64,000 bases of DNA from NCBI GenBank assembly GCA_013368325.1, contig JAACJK010000124.1, positions 1-64,000 of the forward strand. The letters run 5' to 3'. The first letter of the stretch is position 1, and each line of letters starts with the position of its first letter. The stretch is from Ephemerocybe angulata. Taxonomy: Eukaryota > Basidiomycota > Agaricomycetes > Agaricales > Psathyrellaceae. The position numbers were made by a program, and so were the translations under genes. Below are positions 32,896 through 45,267 of the stretch, in pieces. Under the pieces are notes generated by a model. The model saw nothing but the letters and a program-made list of their open reading frames with translations. It was not told the DNA's origin and made no database searches.

Positions 32896-33109
32896 ATAGC
32901 GTGAGCGTCAGTTGGAATCGAATTGGAGTTAATGTCATGTTGCAGAGAAGCGTGAGGCATACTCTGATGTGGGGTAGACAGTGCGCCCGCGAGTTCGAAT
33001 ATTGGCGGTCCAGGGGGCACCAATAACAATTAAACAGGCCGTCCGTCAAAGATGCGGAGGGCTTTCTGCTGCCGAAAAACTGAGAAAAGATCGGATGGGC
33101 TTCTGAACA

Positions 33110-33680
33110 TGCGAAGAAAGTTATCCTGCGCTGGGGTCTGATGCGGGCGTCTATTCGGTGAGGTTGCGGCATTGTGGGCAAGCCCGAGAACGATGCTCAC
33201 CTGAATCTCAACTAAGGCCACATAAGCGTTATTCACTCTCTGACAGAGGTTTATGTCGGGTACCAGGAGTCCACTAGGCCAGAGATGAGTATAGGGGAGA
33301 AGGACGAGGCTGTGAGCGCCTGCCAGTGGGCACCGTCGGAGTTGGAAGCCTGGGAACCTATCACCATATGCAGCGCATTCGACAATTCCGACGAATTGGA
33401 CGGATTGGCTGTCTGAACGGCACGCAACGCTGCCCCATGAGTCGCCTGCGCCTGCTTATCGGGGCTCTCTGGGGTTGTCGACATGTCAAGCACTCCGATC
33501 GAAGGTATTGAAGGGCTAAGGTCACCCAGGCGAGTATAATATATGTCTATGTATCTCGAGGCCGAAGTTTGACTGTTCTCACCCGCCAGGCTCAGTAGAG
33601 ACCGACTGAACTACGGCTTTCGAATTCAGCATCACCTTCGGGGCACAGTATGCAGTCGAATGTGCGATCCTCAGACTTCA
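33110..33680 (-). repeat. Dispersed repeat family, minus-strand copy
   Basis: Reverse orientation relative to the copy at 54760-56110, with which it shares long near-identical translated pieces (for example VSIVLGLAHNAATSPNRRPH and FLRMFRSPSDL). It contains GATGCGGGCGTCTATTCGGT. It is one of the younger copies, judged by this similarity. Confidence 0.85.
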
Positions 33681-34547
33681 CACTGGCGTTTCGGCCTCCC
33701 TCAGTCGTAATCCTATTCCCCCTCGAACACACGCGCGAGAAGCCGTCGTCAGCATCATAGACTCGACTCCCATTCTCCAGAAGGCGCAATGTGAGTTCTG
33801 TTGTTCGTTATCGTGACCACCATGCAAGGCTGTCGGAGTATACTGACCTCAAGCTCCAGGATGGAGACATGGAGACAGAGGCACCCGCGAAGATCAATGT
33901 TCTCTTTCTCCGGCCCACATCCTGCTTAACGGGTTCGTCTTCGTCGGAGTCCGGGTTGTTTCTACTCTGACCCTGACCGTACACCCGTTCGATGGTGAAG
34001 CTCGTCTCTCAGCAGATCTCCTACTGTACTGCTTCCTTGACAAGAGAACTCTTGAAGCTCGTCGTGCCCAAGAGGAGGTTGTCGAGGTCCTCTCATCACC
34101 TTCGCCCTGTGTTCGTGGCGGCGAGGTGTACACAGCGACAGCGTCATGAGCCACCCTAACCTCGCATCATTTCAACAAGGTATGATCTCAATCTCTGGAA
34201 CTTTCAAACATACTCACTAATCATTTGTTTTCCCCTTGTAAAATATCTGAATCGTCTGCGCCTCCTTATCGACAGAAACCTGACTGTACTCGCCCGCCAG
34301 GTTGAAGATACCGTGAAGACGGAGAGACCCAGCCTTTCTGACTAACACACGGACGTATCTGGTCATCCGCGAGTCAATCCCGTACCTTCGATTATACTCA
34401 CCGGAAACATATCAAACTCTTGTTCACTGAACAGGTGTGACCGGCGCTTTTGAAGTAACAAGGTGACTATCTCGACTCGCCCTCCGTGGTCAGTTTACTT
34501 ATGCTTTTGTGATATCCCCATCCCCGCTACTCTAATGGTCTCCCCAG
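33681..34547. other. Degenerate; possible trace of BRR2
   Basis: About 33880-33945 contains CACCCGCGAAGATCAATGTT and GGGTTCGTCTTCGTCGG, which resemble the left-arm BRR2 stretch at about 3368-3435 (CCGCGAAGATCAACGTCC; GGATTCGTTCTCGTCG). If real, this is an old BRR2 remnant upstream of an RPL10 remnant, the same order as at 1165-4921. No intact gene. Confidence 0.3.
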
Positions 34548-34960
34548 ATTGAATTTCGGGCGCAAACGCGCCAACGTCAACGAGTTCCCCTTCTACCCAC
34601 ATCTGGCGTCCGACTAGTGGGTGCTCTCCCCCAAGGCTCTGAAAGACACTCGTATCCACGGCAACAAGTACGCGACCAAGAAATTTGGGAAAGACTCTTT
34701 TCATCTCCGTGTCCCCATCCCTTCCATGACATCCGTATCAACACGATGTTGTATTGCGCTCGGTGCCGATCGGTGACTTCCGTTTTACTATGCTCTATGT
34801 AAAGGGGGCCTCTGACCTCGGTATAAGTTTCCAGGTCGCCAGAAGATGATCATCTCCCAGAAGTCGGGTTTCACCAACGTAAATAAGGAGGAGTACCAGA
34901 GGCTCAATTGCGTATTTAGCTGTCGGCTTTCTTTTGCCGCGGTTACTGAAGTGCTGTCCC
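34548..34960 (+). pseudogene. RPL10: RPL10 (ribosomal protein uL16) pseudogene, copy 2
   Basis: Follows a CCCCAG acceptor-like word. It reads LNFGRKRANVNEFPFYPHL, then SPKALKDTRIHGNKYATKKF and GKDSFHLRV (uL16 has GRKRANVDEFP ... GKDAFHLRV), then ends in GADR at a gtgact word. It resumes about 60 bp later with YKFPGRQK and MIISQKSGFTNVNKEEYQRL. The middle of the protein (after GADR up to YKFPGR) is missing, as in copy 1, and a stop replaces a residue after LASD. Better preserved than copy 1. Confidence 0.82.
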
Positions 34961-37519
34961 AGGGATGGCACCTAGGCCCTTTGCATCCGTCAGGAGCTAG
35001 CGCAATCAACTCCATGCCCAGATTTTCTCAGTGTTCTCGCATAGGCTCGATGGCGAAGCTCTTGCTAGTTCAGTAATGTTGGCGATTCCCGGGCGTTTTA
35101 AGGTTGTCGACTCTTGTCAATGGGCACGGCCAAGACGCGGCGGTTATCTACCCTGTAGCTGCATTTCCCTGTATCCACTGAAGTGTCTAGGAACGTTCCT
35201 CCTCGTACATCAGACCATTATCTGGTCATTTTACTTTTCTAATTATTGACCGGTTGATTCCTGACAACTGTCATATCTCACGGTGGTGAACTGGTGCTTT
35301 TGAACTTTGAAGGGATGAGGCGATCGCATCTCTTTCTCATCGTTCCTGGTGTAGTTGTATTCATGCTTTACTTAGTCATATATCATCTCTACGGCTTCAA
35401 CATCGACTACCAAGAATGGGCTGACCTATACCCTTCTTTAAAATAAGCCTGCGCCGACACCATGATGTGTATATCCGCCGCGGGTTCATCCCGTGCCTTT
35501 CATAAAGTCAGCTCTCCATGTTTACAGAAGCCTTAATGTGTTCTTGACCACTTGGCAAGACTATCGGACTAATTACCGTTTCCAAGACTAGGTTCTTCTC
35601 GCGCTTGAGATTACAGGGACTCGGAGCCAGAGAGCGGCCCGCGAAAATCAACACTGTTTATGTGGCCTAATACCCTTTCTCCTTCCACCAATGAGATCTG
35701 CCTGGCCCCGTCCAGGACCGTCAGGCGGGGCGGCCGACACCATTACATGCATCTTTCGTATACTTCAACAAGGCCGGTTCTAAGGTTCCTTTTGTTGTCG
35801 GCAAGTTACCTCATGCACAGTGAAAGCACTTCGCACATCTTGGTAGGAGATTAATCGAAGAAGGTGTTCCGGCTTCAAGTTGGTAACCTTTGAAGGCCAT
35901 ACTGGTACATTCGTCTTATAGACTCGATGGTAACCTTTGAAGGCCATACTGGTACATTCGTCTTATAGACTCGAGGAAGGGCCCTCCCCCTTCTGAGACT
36001 TCTCCCTTATCATAACGCCCGACCCAGCCTTGACTTTAAGACCCTTTCGAGGCCGGCTGACATTGCTTAAGCCACGTTCCGTTAAGTGAGGTTTGGGAGA
36101 AACACTATCCCTGCATCAGCCGAGGCTCATAGTCTCTCGTATTGCAGAGCACATACTGCTTGTTGAACACTGGACAAATGGTTGTATCTGTAACATCCTT
36201 TTCGTCTTCTTCTGCTGTCCATCGTAATCATAAGTTTCTGCATCTGGCTTACTACTGAAAATGTTATGAAAAACTTGCGTAGAAACGTCCCAGATATAAT
36301 AAGGGAGCTGGGATACAAATCAGTGATGTTTTGAAGATAAGACCATCTGGCCGTATTGGATTTGGATACTCACCACCCCCCACCAACTAATTCGAGAAGA
36401 TATACATCTTCCGGACAAAGTCGAACATTGAGATTTGCGTTGTCAACCTATACAGAGTATAAACGATCTTTTATCTTTTCGCGAGGAAAGTTAGGTTGCC
36501 AACGTACCCTGCATGGGGTTAAGCTCGCAACGATAGCGCCTTCGTCAGCTCGGACGCCATCCATTAGCCTTGATATCTTCAAACAGCACATCTCTTTAGA
36601 ACCTTTTCCTGACTTCCCCACTGCTGAAGGGACAACCGCTCTCAAGATCATCATCTGGGCGCCAGGTGACACCCTAACTGTATAGTCTTTCCTCATATCA
36701 ATAAGCCTATCCTGTTGATTGAGGGGCGTCAACTGAAGAGTCTGTCACAAGACGCACCAACCTCCCGTGGATGGCACCGCTCGAGGGTGCATGCTTGCCC
36801 AAATCTCTCTGATTCTCGGCCTGCAAGGAGGCAAGAGTGCAACAAAACACATGTACACACGATGATCCGAGTCCATTTGGCATTCCCACGAAAGTATGGG
36901 TAATCGATTATTTAATCCCCACGATGGTGGGGTCCTGTTGCGCCAAACGCCCGTTTACTGCCAATCGATACCTTCGAATTCCGACAGTCGTTGGTTTGAC
37001 CCCTGATCCAAACAGCCTGAGTGAAACCTCCTCTGGTCGGAGGTTTCAACCCGCTTTCAAGCTCGGAATGAAACAGCTGGTTCATTGATTCCAGTGATAT
37101 AACCGTAAATATGTGATAGTTCTCAATATGTTGTACATGCATCCACGCATTTAATATTCAACTTTCACGACAGCCTGTCTCATTTGAATCACTAGATTGA
37201 AGCCATGCTACCTTTGTTGAGGTACCAAGTGTCCAACCTGTCCAATCGCCGGTTTGACCAACGGCCAATTCGCCCGGTTTGACCAACGGCAAATTCTAGT
37301 TGACCCGAGGCCTGAGTGGCATCGTGTCCAATCGCTGGTTTTGACCAACGGCCAACATGTATGATACCAAGTCTAGTAGTCTGGAAGTGGAGGTAAGCGG
37401 CGGCCCTTGCACAGATGACGGGTGACAGGACGTACGAAAAGGGGGAGGAGGTATAGTTTGAGTCCCTGAGAATGACGCCTGCGAGAATCCCCAAACTGAA
37501 AGATGAATGGGTGGGCAAT
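34961..37519. other. No supported gene; contains a 47-bp tandem duplication
   Basis: 35881-35927 is repeated exactly at 35928-35974 (starts TGGTAACCTTTGAAGGCCAT). The frames 36356-36685 (plus) and 36448-36732 (minus) are open but not recognised. Around 37220-37360 a short word GGTTTGACCAACGG recurs three times. Confidence 0.5.
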
Positions 37520-38310
37520 CAAAATGGGAGCTCATTCGGAGAGCGGTGTCGCAGATCGACCGCTATGAGGAAGGAGTGGGGCTCAGCGAATCGATGACCG
37601 TCTGTCGGGATCGAGGTCGTTAGGGTGCAACTTTGGGAGTCCGAGGCGGGACCTCGAGAATAAACGTGAGATAGACGCATGGGGCGGACAGAATGCGAGC
37701 TCACCGGAGAATCGAGGGCCAGGAGGATGAGGTGGGGCCCTTGGAATCGAATATCATCTGTTGGGATGGAGATCACGAGTGTGGTGCACAAGGCTGATAG
37801 AGGGGGCTCACCGGAGAATGGAGCGCGAGGAGGAGGAGGATGGCGGATTGGATACCGTGTGTCGGGATAGAAACCGTTCAGAGCGAAGTGTTGCGAGAGT
37901 CCAAGGCGGAAACTTGGGGGAGAAGGTGAGATAGCCGCATGGGGTAGATAGAATGGGAACTCACCGGATAATCGAGCGCCAGGGGGGGGAAGAGGTGGGG
38001 CTCCTCGAATCAAATCTCGTTTTTCGGGATCGAACCGTTCTGAGCGCTGTGTTTCGAGAGTTCGAGGCCGAACCTGGAGTGCGAAGGTGAGTGCGACGTA
38101 TGGGGCAGATAAAATGGGGCTCACCAGACAATCGAGCACCAGAAGGATGAGGTAGGGCCCTTGGAATCGAATATCGTCTGTTGGGATGGAGATCGTTCGG
38201 AGAGCCGTGTTCGGAGAGTCCAAGGCGGAATATTGGGGGAGAGGTGAGATAGACGCATGGGGTAGATATAATGGGAGCTCACCGGAGAACCAACCGCCAT
38301 GGGGAGTGGG
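37520..38310. repeat. Array of a ~160-bp unit, first site
   Basis: About five diverged units marked by GAGCTCACCGGA near 37528, 37695, 37804, 37958, 38116 and 38273 (spacing 109-167 bp). Each also has GCATGGGG(T/C)AGAT and TCGAATATCGTCTGTTGGG-like words. The minus strand is open from 38223 to 37519 (234 codons, no clear function) because the unit is nearly stop-free there. Confidence 0.85.
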
Positions 38311-40163
38311 GCCCTTGGAATCGAATGTGGTCTGTCCCCCTGCCGTGCTGCGCCGTCCTCCGTCCTCGCTCAGTCGATTTCAACCTCAAGGAATAGACGA
38401 CAGTCCGACCAGAGAACCACAGATCCTTTCGAAACCCGACCAGCGCAGAAACCTGGGTAGAGATAAGACTGTAAGTTGCTTGCAACCAAACCCAATATCA
38501 ACCCTGCTGCTCACCCATTTCAATCGACCACTGAGCTCAGCACTCCCCTATGCGGTGGGGGGAGGTGCAATCCCCAGCGAATCCATCCTTCCGAGTTAGG
38601 CTCAGACCGAATCATACTCGACGACTGTGCTGTTCGAGTAGAACGGAGTCGTCGGTGAGGACTCAGGGCAACAACGAGTTGTGTTGGGCGTGCAAGATCT
38701 TCTGATCCAAACACCGGCAATCTAGTCTTCGAAGGGTTGGGCGCCAACCCTGAGCGCTTGGCCCATCACACCCTCCAGCGCACAGCGTTCCCTCGCATAC
38801 CTCCCGGAAAGCTGCTATGTTCCAGAGTGACTTTAACCCCTCCCTTGTGTACATATCGTCACAACGACCAGAATTTTGGCACGTACCAGCTACGGCTACC
38901 GACTGCTGGGGGATCCTGACTGTAACACGACACTTGCTCCATCTCGCCCATGTTTCACGTTTAAAGGGAATCTAAGTGACCTGCGAACTGTCAGCTCAGC
39001 TTCCAAAGTGCAGAGATGGATTTACAATCATACGCCTCCCCCGTCGAATGCACCATTCTTATCCTTCTCCTCATTGCACGTCCTCCCTTGCTCTGGTGCC
39101 GCACAAGCGCGTCCAACTCGCGAATTTGGCGTGCGTAGGGTGCCGAGCGCCGGAGTGGTCGTGTCGCCTTCCATACGCCCCCTCGTTGCATGGGTAGTCT
39201 CGCTGATTACAGGCCGAATATCGACGTGACCGTTTGAGGCATGACGGGACTTTTGCTGGATGAAGTCGTGGTCTACGGGGAGGCTACGGCCGTAAAGGTA
39301 AGTTATCACACTTGCCATTAACCATCGACTTACATTGAGGTTGCGTCCTGTAGCCGTGCCTTTGCTGTGCCCGCAATCCACTCTGCTCGACGCGTCCTAC
39401 GCGCGATTTCGGCATCGGGTAGCCTGGTGCGGCGTCGTATGGAAGGGTCGCAGCGTGTTGACTCTACAAAGGCCTTCGGTAAGTCAAAACGTTCAGTTCA
39501 AATCGTCGTCGTACTTACCAATTGTGATTGACTGGAGCTGGGATAGATTTCGGCGCCGCGATACGAGAGAATGAGCACTGAGATCGATAAGGTCAGTAAA
39601 GTCTTCTTCCGTTATCGTGGCCAGCTACTCACCTTTGATCATGCGGCGTAGACCCCGTTGCCTCGCGCGGCGGTTCACAGGCGCGCCGTTCCTCTGGGTT
39701 CTCTATCTGCGCAGTGGGTCGCCCGAATGCAGACCATTGCGCTTTAGTGGGTCAGCGACGCTGACCGTTGTGTGGACCGAATGCGAGTGGATAGGTGCTA
39801 GGTCCACTGGCGTCTAGGGAACTAGAAGTATGTTATTAATGTGCCTCGAGGGATATAGGTACTGCAGAGATAAACTATGCAATTTCGTGCCTGTTGTCTG
39901 AAGGATCCTCAACACAGGGACGATACTCTCACTCGGCGCCGAGAGGTACACATTCTTCAGGTTCGTGAGTTTCCGCAACACGTTCGTCAACACGCCTGTC
40001 AAAGGAGGGTTTTCAGTAAATAGTTCTGGACCGCAGCGGCTGAAGTCGCTCACCGGTTTGGAATGGCATGCTACCATCCCTGTCTCTCCTCGAGGCTCGC
40101 ACTACGTACAATAGATTTTCAACGTCCTCACAGCATTCGTGAACTTCTGATCCACAATTAAGA
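38311..40163. other. Degenerate stretch with an LRR-like scrap
   Basis: 38500-38720 (word CTATGCGGTGGGG, later ATCTTCTGATCCAAACACCG) is related to 41110-41330 (CTATGCAGTGGGG; ATCTTCTGATTCAAACACCG), so the arrays at 37.5 and 40.3 kb were duplicated together with flank DNA. 39230-39345 has an exon-like MTGLLLDEVVVYGEATAVK ending at GTAAGT. Minus-strand 39814-40077 reads LTNVLRKLTNLKNVYLSA and LHSLSLQYL, similar to leucine-rich tails of F-box proteins, but is only a fragment. Confidence 0.45.
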
Positions 40164-40329
40164 GTGTCATGTCAGAATATCCGCGGTCCTTTGCGCATGC
40201 TGCCCCTCATCCACACCTATGTCTCGATTCCTCATACCGCCATGGGCTCCGGCGGCCTCATAGTCGCTGCCCCCGCCTCCACCATAGAACCCGTACTCGC
40301 CGCCTGTGAAGTGCAGGTAGCGACACTTC

Positions 40330-40850
40330 GAGGCCGAACCTGGAGTGCGAAGGTGAGTGCTACGCATGGGGCAGATAAAATGGGAGCTCACCAGACAATC
40401 GAGCGGCAGGAGGATGAGGTAGAGCACTTGGAACCGAATATTGTCCGTTGGGATGGAGATCGTTCGGGGGGGCCGTGTTCGGAGCGTCCAAGGTGGAATC
40501 TTGGGGGAGTAGGTGAGTGTGATGCATGGTGTAGATGGGTTGGGATGGGAGCTCACCGGAGAATCGACTGCCATGAGGAGGAGGTGAGTTTGGAAGGTGT
40601 GCGTCGGGGATCGAATCGTTCGGAGCGCAGTCTTTCGAGAATTCGAGGCCGAGGCTTGAGGGAGAAGGTGAGTGCGACGCATGGGTTAGATAGCGAGAGT
40701 TGGAGGCCGAAGCTTGAGGGAGAAGGTGAGTGCGACGCATGGGGTAGATAGAATGGGAGCTCACCGGAGCACCGAGCGCCAAAGGGGAGGAGGTGGGGCT
40801 TTTCGAATCGAATATCGTCCGTCGGGGATGGAGTTGGATATTTGGTTGCA
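40330..40850. repeat. Array of the same ~160-bp unit, second site
   Basis: About three units (markers near 40382, 40546 and 40754) similar to those at 37520-38310, including CGAGGCCGAACCTGGAGTGC, which is also at about 38060. The minus strand is again open (40360-40851). Confidence 0.85.
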
Positions 40851-42417
40851 AGATACAGCCTACTCTCTAGCTAAGTTTCTGTTGGGCCTGTCACCTAGTC
40901 TTGAGGTTGAAATCTATTAAGCGAGGACAGAGGACGACCCAGGACGGTTGCCGGTGTCGATCGGCTCGACTTGGGTTTCGAACAGTGCTCATCCATCTTC
41001 GACGGCGTTCTCTAAGTGAGTCGTCATTCTGCTCACCCCCATGCATGACACTCACCTGCGCCTCTAAGATTCCGCCCTCTCTCCGCACACTGCGCTCACG
41101 GTCACCCATTTCGGTTGACGATGAACCCCGCAATCCCCTATGCAGTGGGGAGAGGTGGGGGCGTCAAAGAGGCCATCCTTCTGAGCGAGATCGAATCATG
41201 GATGAACGACAATGCTGCCGCAGTGTTGAACGGAACCGTCGGTGAGGAAGCCTCAGGAAGGCGACAGGTCACAGAGGAGGGTTCAGCGTGTAACTTTAAG
41301 ATCTTCTGATTCAAACACCGGCAATCCTGGAGCAGTTCGGATCATGTGCATGAGCGCTTGATTGCTAGGCAATGCTAGCGCTCGGCCCTCACCGCCCCGC
41401 TCCGTTCCCAAGCATACTCTGGACCTCCCCCCACGTTTGGGGACTCGTTATGCGACGCCATATAGCATTCGTCTTCCCACTCTTTCTGGATACTCAGCCT
41501 CTCAGTTCTCTCGTCAATGACACCTCAAATGGTCGTGGAGGGGTTGAAGGTATGTATGATTGGGATAAACCAGATACGGTCCATACTGGTCGATCTTGCC
41601 CAACCGACCCTGAAGAACCCCAATGCAGAAGACTGGCCATTCGACTCGGCGGGCTCTTTCCCGTGCCGCGTGCTAGCACGGTCAGCAGTCGAACGATTTA
41701 CGGTTGATGGTCCACCCTTGAGAATATGGCGGCCGCCTGAATCGCCGTCGAGTGCCAGGGATATCTTGGTTGAAGGCGTTTTCGGGCCATTGGTCGGTTT
41801 ACGTGAACAAGAAGTATTGAGCAGACAAGTGTTAGAGGACGTAGTCATCGGGTGATGACAGTTCGCTGCGTGCTTCAGCCTTCGGCGGCTTGGATGTTTT
41901 GGCCGAGAACGCGGAGGATTGGATGTGTTCTCGATGTACAGTTGGCAACAGCCTTCCATGAAATGCTACTATTACCGACTTTACGATTCTTAAGGACTGC
42001 TCTGCGAGGGTACATCGCGGTGGATCTGATCATTTACATAACTTTGTGCCTGCTGGGAGAGCTCGCTCAAAGATGAGCAGCAGAAGTCTCGATCGTTGAG
42101 TCAAATGATCACTGACTAGCCTCGTTCTTTGAAATTTGTAGCCGTCCTTGCTTTAGAAATTGGGGATCGAAACAAAGAGAATCATAGCAAGAGTGATTGA
42201 TGTACAACAGATATATATATCACATCCACGACCGTTGGGAAACTGTAACAGCATCGAATCCTTCCTCGTGTAAAAAACATTTGAGCGAAAAACATGCCCG
42301 AGCAATCTCCTGCAATGATTGAGCTCTCGACCGTCAGGCGACTATGGCCAATTGATGGGCCCACCAATTCCTGTTCCCGATTCAGAGATCAGCTTCATAT
42401 ATACTTCGTGCATGAAT
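40851..42417. other. No supported gene
   Basis: 41110-41310 is a diverged copy of 38540-38720, with an open piece reading NPAIPYAVGRGGGVKEAILL. Plus frame 41517-41855 and minus frame 41525-41959 overlap and neither is recognised. 41852-42076 ends in a hydrophobic stretch but has no context. Confidence 0.4.
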
Positions 42418-43574
42418 TTACGTACTCTGTTCTATCCTTTCAGTAGATCCGCAGGGCGAGGGGACCTTCAAAGTCCATGTAGACTCAGCGAGGCGCGAAC
42501 CATAGCCCCCTGCATCCGTAAAACGGACTGTGTACATGAGGAGGTCGGGATACGCTCGTGGAACCGCCGGGCAGGAAGGATGCAATGGACACCGGTGTCG
42601 CCCTACCGCTTGTGTCGCGTTCCCGAACATGTACAGGCGAAATCCGGCAAGCGTGTCCAGTACGGGGACATCCAGGGTTGAAGACCTGTCGTCGGGGATG
42701 GGTAGAGTAAGCAGGCCCTTTCGCCTCTCGGTGAGGTCGGGGTAGAGGCAGACGGCGTCGTTCGAGGTGATGAAGTTCATGAGGAGGGTGGTCGGGGCTT
42801 CGATGATCAACTCGATGGGTGGGACGCGGGATTGCACGAATAGGATCTCTCGGTCGAGCGTCGAGTTGCGCATCCGGAGAATCTTCTCGACGTTGGCTCC
42901 ATAGTGTTGGTATCCCAGCAATTGACATTTGCCGTATGTGAATATCGCGGTCTCGACAAGGCGGTATCCATTTCCACGATCGGCCGATGGGTCGTCGTCA
43001 TCGTACTCCTCTTGGTTTGGGGCGCCTAAGTCCGGGTGGCCCTGTCTAGTATACACTTCCAGGACGCGTGGCATGGGCACGTCTTCCACAAAGATCCGAA
43101 GGGCAGCTATGCCGCCGATTACCGCGCCATGGTATTGCATCGACTCGAGGAAGGGACCTGGATCAAGCCCAAATTCCCGGAGGGTGTGCCGAACGCGAGC
43201 GGCGACCGGGTTGGTGACGAACTTTTCCAGGTGTCGGCAGGAGGCGTTTAAGGCGCAGCGGTCCGAGAAGGGGAGGAACGAGACAATGCGCAGCCCTAGA
43301 TCGAGAGGAAGGCGGAATACTGGCGCGGCTTCGGGTGGCGCTGAAAGAGAAGGAGGTTAGTTATGGATGGATATGTGAGTATAAAACACTCACTATGACG
43401 CTCGCGACAGAAGTGGCACCACTCAAGCTCCTGTCGGTATGGGTAGGACTGGTGTACCCTTCGAAGACGCATTATTTCTGGGGAGAATAAAAGAGGAAAA
43501 GAAAGGTTATATGTAGTTGGGGATTTGTAAGTTCGCACGGTACCGATTGGCCACCTCGACGGCTTGAGCAACAT
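42418..43574 (-). CDS. F-box-like agaricomycete protein, three exons (345 aa)
   Basis: Exons 43574-43544, 43477-43394 and 43340-42418; introns GTACCG...CCCCAG and GTGAGT...TTTCAG; phases 1 and 1; 345 aa. Exon 2 has a Cys pair, EWCHFCRERH. Residues about 46-80 form an F-box-like helix set, VFRLPLDLGLRIVSFLPF then SDRCALNASCRHLEKF. The C-terminal half, with HGAVIGGIAALRIF and EAPTTLLMNFITSNDAVCLY, PDLTERRKGLL, follows a pattern I remember from uncharacterised mushroom proteins in which the signature MNxxT is followed by a Tyr-Pro; function unknown. Intact by all splice checks. Confidence 0.72.
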
Positions 43575-43630
43575 TAGTAGCCGCTCGGTCTCCTTCTAAT
43601 AAAGAGTGATGCGTGCAGAATCGTGAAGGG

Positions 43631-44330
43631 GCGTGTGGCCCGTAGGACAGTACGCCCTTCAAAAGATAAGTTGCAACGTCTACGGAAAGATTGGGATGAC
43701 ATGCGTAAAACTACTGAAGCGACATACGGAGATAATATACGTGCGATGTTGGACAGAAGCCAGTAAAGTATTGAGCACCTACAGGAATGATAACGAGGCT
43801 GTCAGCATTAGTGCAAGTCTTTCAAGGAAGTGCCCACCTCGGAGATAAAATACTTACGAAGAAGCGTGGCCCGTAGGACAGTACGCCCTTCATAAGATAA
43901 GTTGCAACGTCTACGGAAAGATTGGGATGACATGCATAAAACTGCTGAAGCGACATACGGAGATAATATACTTACGATGTTGGGGAGAAGCCAGTAAAGT
44001 ATTGAACACCTACAGGAATGATAACGAGGCTGTCAGCATTAGTGCAAGTCTTTCAAGGAAGTGCCCACCTCGGAGATAAAGTACTTACGAAGAAGCGTGG
44101 CCCGTAGGACAGTACGCCCTTCATAAGATAAGTTGCAACGTCTACGGAAAGATTGGGATGACATGCATAAAACTGCTGAAGCGACATACGGAGATAATAT
44201 ACTTACGATGTTGGGGAGAAGCCAGTAAAGTATTGAACACCTACAGGAATGATAACGAGGCTGTCAGCATTAGTGCAAGTCTTTCAAGGAAGTGCCCACC
44301 TCGGAGATAAAGTACTTACGAAGAAGCCAG
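43631..44330 (+). repeat. 231-bp tandem array (three copies)
   Basis: GGCCCGTAGGACAGTACGCC recurs at about 43637, 43868 and 44099, exactly 231 bp apart. Copies 2 and 3 are almost identical; copy 1 is slightly diverged. No conserved open frame, so probably not coding. The end of copy 3 (AGAAGCCAGTAAA) runs into a different, older array. Confidence 0.92.
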
Positions 44331-44334
44331 TAAA

Positions 44335-45135
44335 CTATCTTGAGATGCAAGATCGGTGGGACTGTCAGCATCAGCGCGGTATTCAGGGGCGGGCTCACCT
44401 GCAATGTTTACAGGGGCTCTCGAGGGATGAAAGATGCTTCCCCAAGAAGGGCTGGCGGAAGTTTGTCGGCACGATGCCTCTGAAAGCATCCAAGCAGCCA
44501 TCGATGTATAAAGAAGAAGCGATTCATGGGATGTCTATGAATTGCAAGTAACGAACCAAGAGGGCGATGCCTCCAGAAGCACTCGAGGGATGTACAATGG
44601 TTGCACAGAAGGTGTAGGGGATGAACCGTCACTGCGTTGTCTCCAGAAGTACAGAATAGGTGTCGTTCCATTGTATAAACAAGCACTCGACGGACGAGCG
44701 ATGTCTACGTAACGATCGCGCGGTCGGTTTCATCGGTGCGATGCCTACAGAGACACTGGTGAGCTTGTCAGCGTCAGAGAGCTATTCAGGGCGACGGGCG
44801 AACCTGCAATGCCTACAGAGGCACTTGATGGATGAACGATGCCATCGCAAGAAGGGCACGCGAGAGTTCGAGGGTGCGTTGTCTCCGGAAGCACTGCACG
44901 AATGAAGAATGCCTGTGGAAAGTGCGGATTGGAGGAATTGTTGTTGCGTTGTGTCGAGAAGCACCCGGCGGTGGTGGGGTGCCTACAGAGACATGGGCGG
45001 GACGGTCAGCATAAGCGCGATATGCGGGGCGACGGGCGCACCTGCAATGCCTCCAGCGGCACTCGAGGGATGAACGACACCTTCGCAAGAAGGGCACGGA
45101 GGACTTCCAGGTTGCGTTGTCTCCTGAACCATACT
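44335..45135 (+). repeat. Diverged tandem array of ~220-bp units
   Basis: About four units near 44365, 44580, 44770 and 45005 sharing TGTCAGCATCAGCGCGGTAT, CACCTGCAATG(T/C), GGATGAACGATGC and GCAAGAAGGGCACG. Part of the unit (GCTGTCAGCATTAGTGC) is related to the 231-bp array, suggesting one ancient array of which a subregion was recently re-amplified. Confidence 0.75.
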
Positions 45136-45267
45136 TCCCCCCCCGTTCGATATCGAAATCGCAGGCGAGCCCTCGTCAGTGCGATGGATAGAGAAACACA
45201 GAACAACTGATCAATAGTTACACAAGCCAGGCAAGGCTTCTGATCTACAGTCCTGACACGCGCCCTT

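Noticed and set aside
32985..33030. Possible tRNA T-loop word GAGTTCGAATATT
   Set aside because: No matching acceptor stem, anticodon arm or D-arm around it.
35640..35665. Second BRR2-like word GCCCGCGAAAATCAACACTG
   Set aside because: Too short and without neighbouring similarity; probably chance.
37519..38223. 234-codon minus-strand open frame as a gene
   Set aside because: It coincides with the ~160-bp repeat array, whose unit is nearly stop-free on that strand; no start context, splice logic or recognisable domain.
43631..45135. CRISPR array
   Set aside because: Units are 231 or about 220 bp and diverged along their length, not short identical repeats with unique sp acers, and the organism is a fungus.
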